In this document: positions 55,388 through 56,709 of the stretch, piece by piece | Numbering within the stretch: the first letter of the stretch is position 1 | How the letters are laid out: each line of letters begins with the position of its first letter | DNA from: Haplomitrium mnioides | Lineage: Eukaryota; Marchantiophyta; Haplomitriopsida; Calobryales | Direction: 5' to 3' | Assembly: GCA_049999725.1 (NCBI GenBank) | Contig: JBNGIS010012307.1 | Location: 1 to 56,709 of the forward strand | Length of the DNA stretch: 56,709 nt | Position numbers and translations under genes: made by a program | The notes under the pieces: generated by a model | The model's input: the letters and a program-made list of their open reading frames with translations, nothing else | Told to the model about the DNA's origin: nothing | Databases searched by the model: none

Positions 55388-55734
55388 ACTGAGTTCCTAT
55401 TTATCTTAGTAGTCAAAAATTTTTTTTCAAAGATTTGTCATTAAAAAACATCAAATTTAAGACTAAAATCTTCTTTTTGAAAAAAAATTGTTTTTTATGA
55501 ACAAAAAATGTATATTTTTCATTTAGATTATATTTCAAATATTTTTTTAAGAAAGAAAACTTAAAAAACAAACATTTTGGTTATTCGAATATTTTGAAAA
55601 AACTTGACACTATTGTGAATAAATTAAATTCAACAAAAAGGAAATAAAATATATATCTTTCGGTAGAAAAAAAGTACAGGAAAATGTAAATGTCAATTCG
55701 GGTAAGGACTTTAAACCTGACTTTGAGCATTATA
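55388..55734. other. AT-rich segment
   Basis: Long A and T runs without genes, placed between core and short-repeat array just as 2330-2680 is at the left end. Confidence 0.6.
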
Positions 55735-56055
55735 GCCAACAAATTCTATGCAAGCATAGACTCCAAACCAGAACCGTAAAGCCTATGCATGCATAGACTT
55801 CGAACAAGAATCCTAAATCCTCTACATGCTTTGACTCTGAACAAGAAAATGAAGCCATGCACGCTGGACTTTCAACTAGAATCCTGCAGCCAAAACACGC
55901 CAAGCGTTTAAAGAAGAATCCTGCAGCCTATGCAAGCATAGATATTGAACAAGAACCCTTTGACCAACGGGTGCAGGGACTCTGAATAACAATCGTATAA
56001 CTTAAGCGCGTAGGGAAACCAAACAAGAACTACAAAGCCTTAATGCGCAAAGACA
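55735..56055. repeat. Degenerate array with CTATGCAWGCATAGACT units
   Basis: About six to seven diverged copies, about 45-50 bases apart, of GCCTATGCATGCATAGACT followed by CGAACAAGAATCCT. Same relative position to methyltransferase-like copy 2 as 1935-2320 has to copy 1. Confidence 0.65.
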
Positions 56056-56269
56056 CTAAACAATTTGCAAAGACTCCAAATTATTCTAAGATTAGAAATT
56101 GAGTTCAAACCATTCTTGGGCTATCAAAAGGGTCAACTTATTCTTAGAGAAAATAAATTGAATCTTGATGAAAAGACTTGTAGTAGATTGAAAGAGCAAC
56201 AAGATGAAACTTTTGCAAAAAAAGATTTGGAAAAAATATTGCTGCAAATTGTACAAAGACGTCCTCAGA

Positions 56270-56709
56270 ATCTCTCCTCTTCCGGAGGAACTGTCTCATC
56301 TAAATCTACAAGCTAAGCATCTGCAGCCGCTAGAGAATCCTGTCAAGACTTTTCAGTCCCCGATATCACTACAGAGTCACCAGAAGCACCTACAGTACCA
56401 GGAGGAACATGTTCCTTGTGGTACGCAAAAACTATCTGTGACTCAGTCACATCGGATAGCAAGGAAGCCATCTCCAAAACCCTCTGAGGAATAATGATAG
56501 ACTGACGTCTATCATTTTCCACGGCAATGCAATTTTGCATCAGCTTAAGAGCACAGACAAGGTCTGTGCCAGACCCAGAGCAGAGATCAATGATCCAGCA
56601 TCATTTCCTAGATGTTTAAGCTTGGCAAAAACTGCATGACAGCTAAAAACACTCCGCATTGGTTGCCGAGGAAGTCCGGTTGCAGAAGAAGCTTGCAAGT
56701 TGAAATGGC
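56270..56709 (-). pseudogene. N6/N4-type methyltransferase-like relic (copy 2, cut by window end)
   Basis: On the minus strand from the window edge: NLQASSATGLPRQPMRSVFS, CHAVFAKLKH, then WIIDLCSGSGTDLVCALKL, NCIAVENDRRQSIIIPQRVL and EMASLLSDVT, AYHKEHVPPGT, and the tail VDLDETVPPEEER. The DLCSGSGT loop, the AL helix and the acidic residue of IAVE are a clear SAM-binding motif I in the arrangement of N6/N4 methyltransferases. About 80 bases present in copy 1 (KPQDLYNFFIDHLS segment) are deleted here. Stops after EKS and in the tail show it is dead. The N-terminal part may lie beyond the window. Confidence 0.55.

Overview
The window looks like nuclear DNA of a land plant with a large, repeat-rich genome. 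It is AT-rich with nested, decayed LTR retrotransposons and plant-type primer binding sites matching initiator-Met tRNA. A spliced transposon-like relic and broken gene fragments are also present. I see no intact host gene, RNA gene or CRISPR array. A fern, lycophyte or gymnosperm would fit, but the sequence alone does not settle this. There is a 100-base assembly gap near the left end.

Left part (1-24.4 kb). A spliced relic at 862-1692 ends in a domain resembling motif X/I of prokaryote-type N6/N4 DNA methyltransferases. It is followed by a degenerate short-repeat array, an AT-rich stretch and a conserved ~30 bp core. Two further arrays (6.63-7.11 and 10.02-10.64 kb) bracket a minus-strand relic at 8.96-9.87 kb of a transposon-like protein with a GMDQ / QLDNT / DQIDQ pattern (DUF7869-like as I recall it). 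Next come a broken gene copy at 11.19-13.04 kb with FVFGA-type motifs, several small tandem duplications, a probable retroviral-type gag relic (16.0-17.1 kb), a one-motif EF-hand fragment (18.1 kb) and long stretches with nothing recognisable.

Middle part (24.4-42.4 kb). Two divergent, decayed chromodomain Ty3/gypsy elements of one family lie back to back: minus strand 24397-28772, plus strand 29847-39915. A 6056 bp Ty1/copia element (30632-36687) sits inside the plus-strand gag. It has 218 bp LTRs, a perfect 5 bp target duplication CTTAT, a primer binding site and a polypurine tract. Beyond the plus-strand 3' LTR are three head-to-tail partial LTR-gag-protease units that share one frameshift.

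Right part (42.4-56.7 kb). A ~12.7 kb minus-strand Ty3/gypsy element (42419-55086, Athila/Tat-like in size and lacking a chromodomain) interrupts the gag of the last unit. Its 3.3-3.4 kb LTRs are packed with three kinds of tandem repeats. The interrupted gag resumes at 55087. From about 55357 to the end lies a second, inverted copy of the left-end layout: core, AT-rich stretch, short-repeat array, methyltransferase-like relic.

Nothing here appears able to work as a pathway. The interest lies in the nesting order, the unusual LTR arrays, and the repeated association of methyltransferase-like relics with GCGCAT-type arrays and a shared terminal core. That association suggests a poorly described DNA transposon family.
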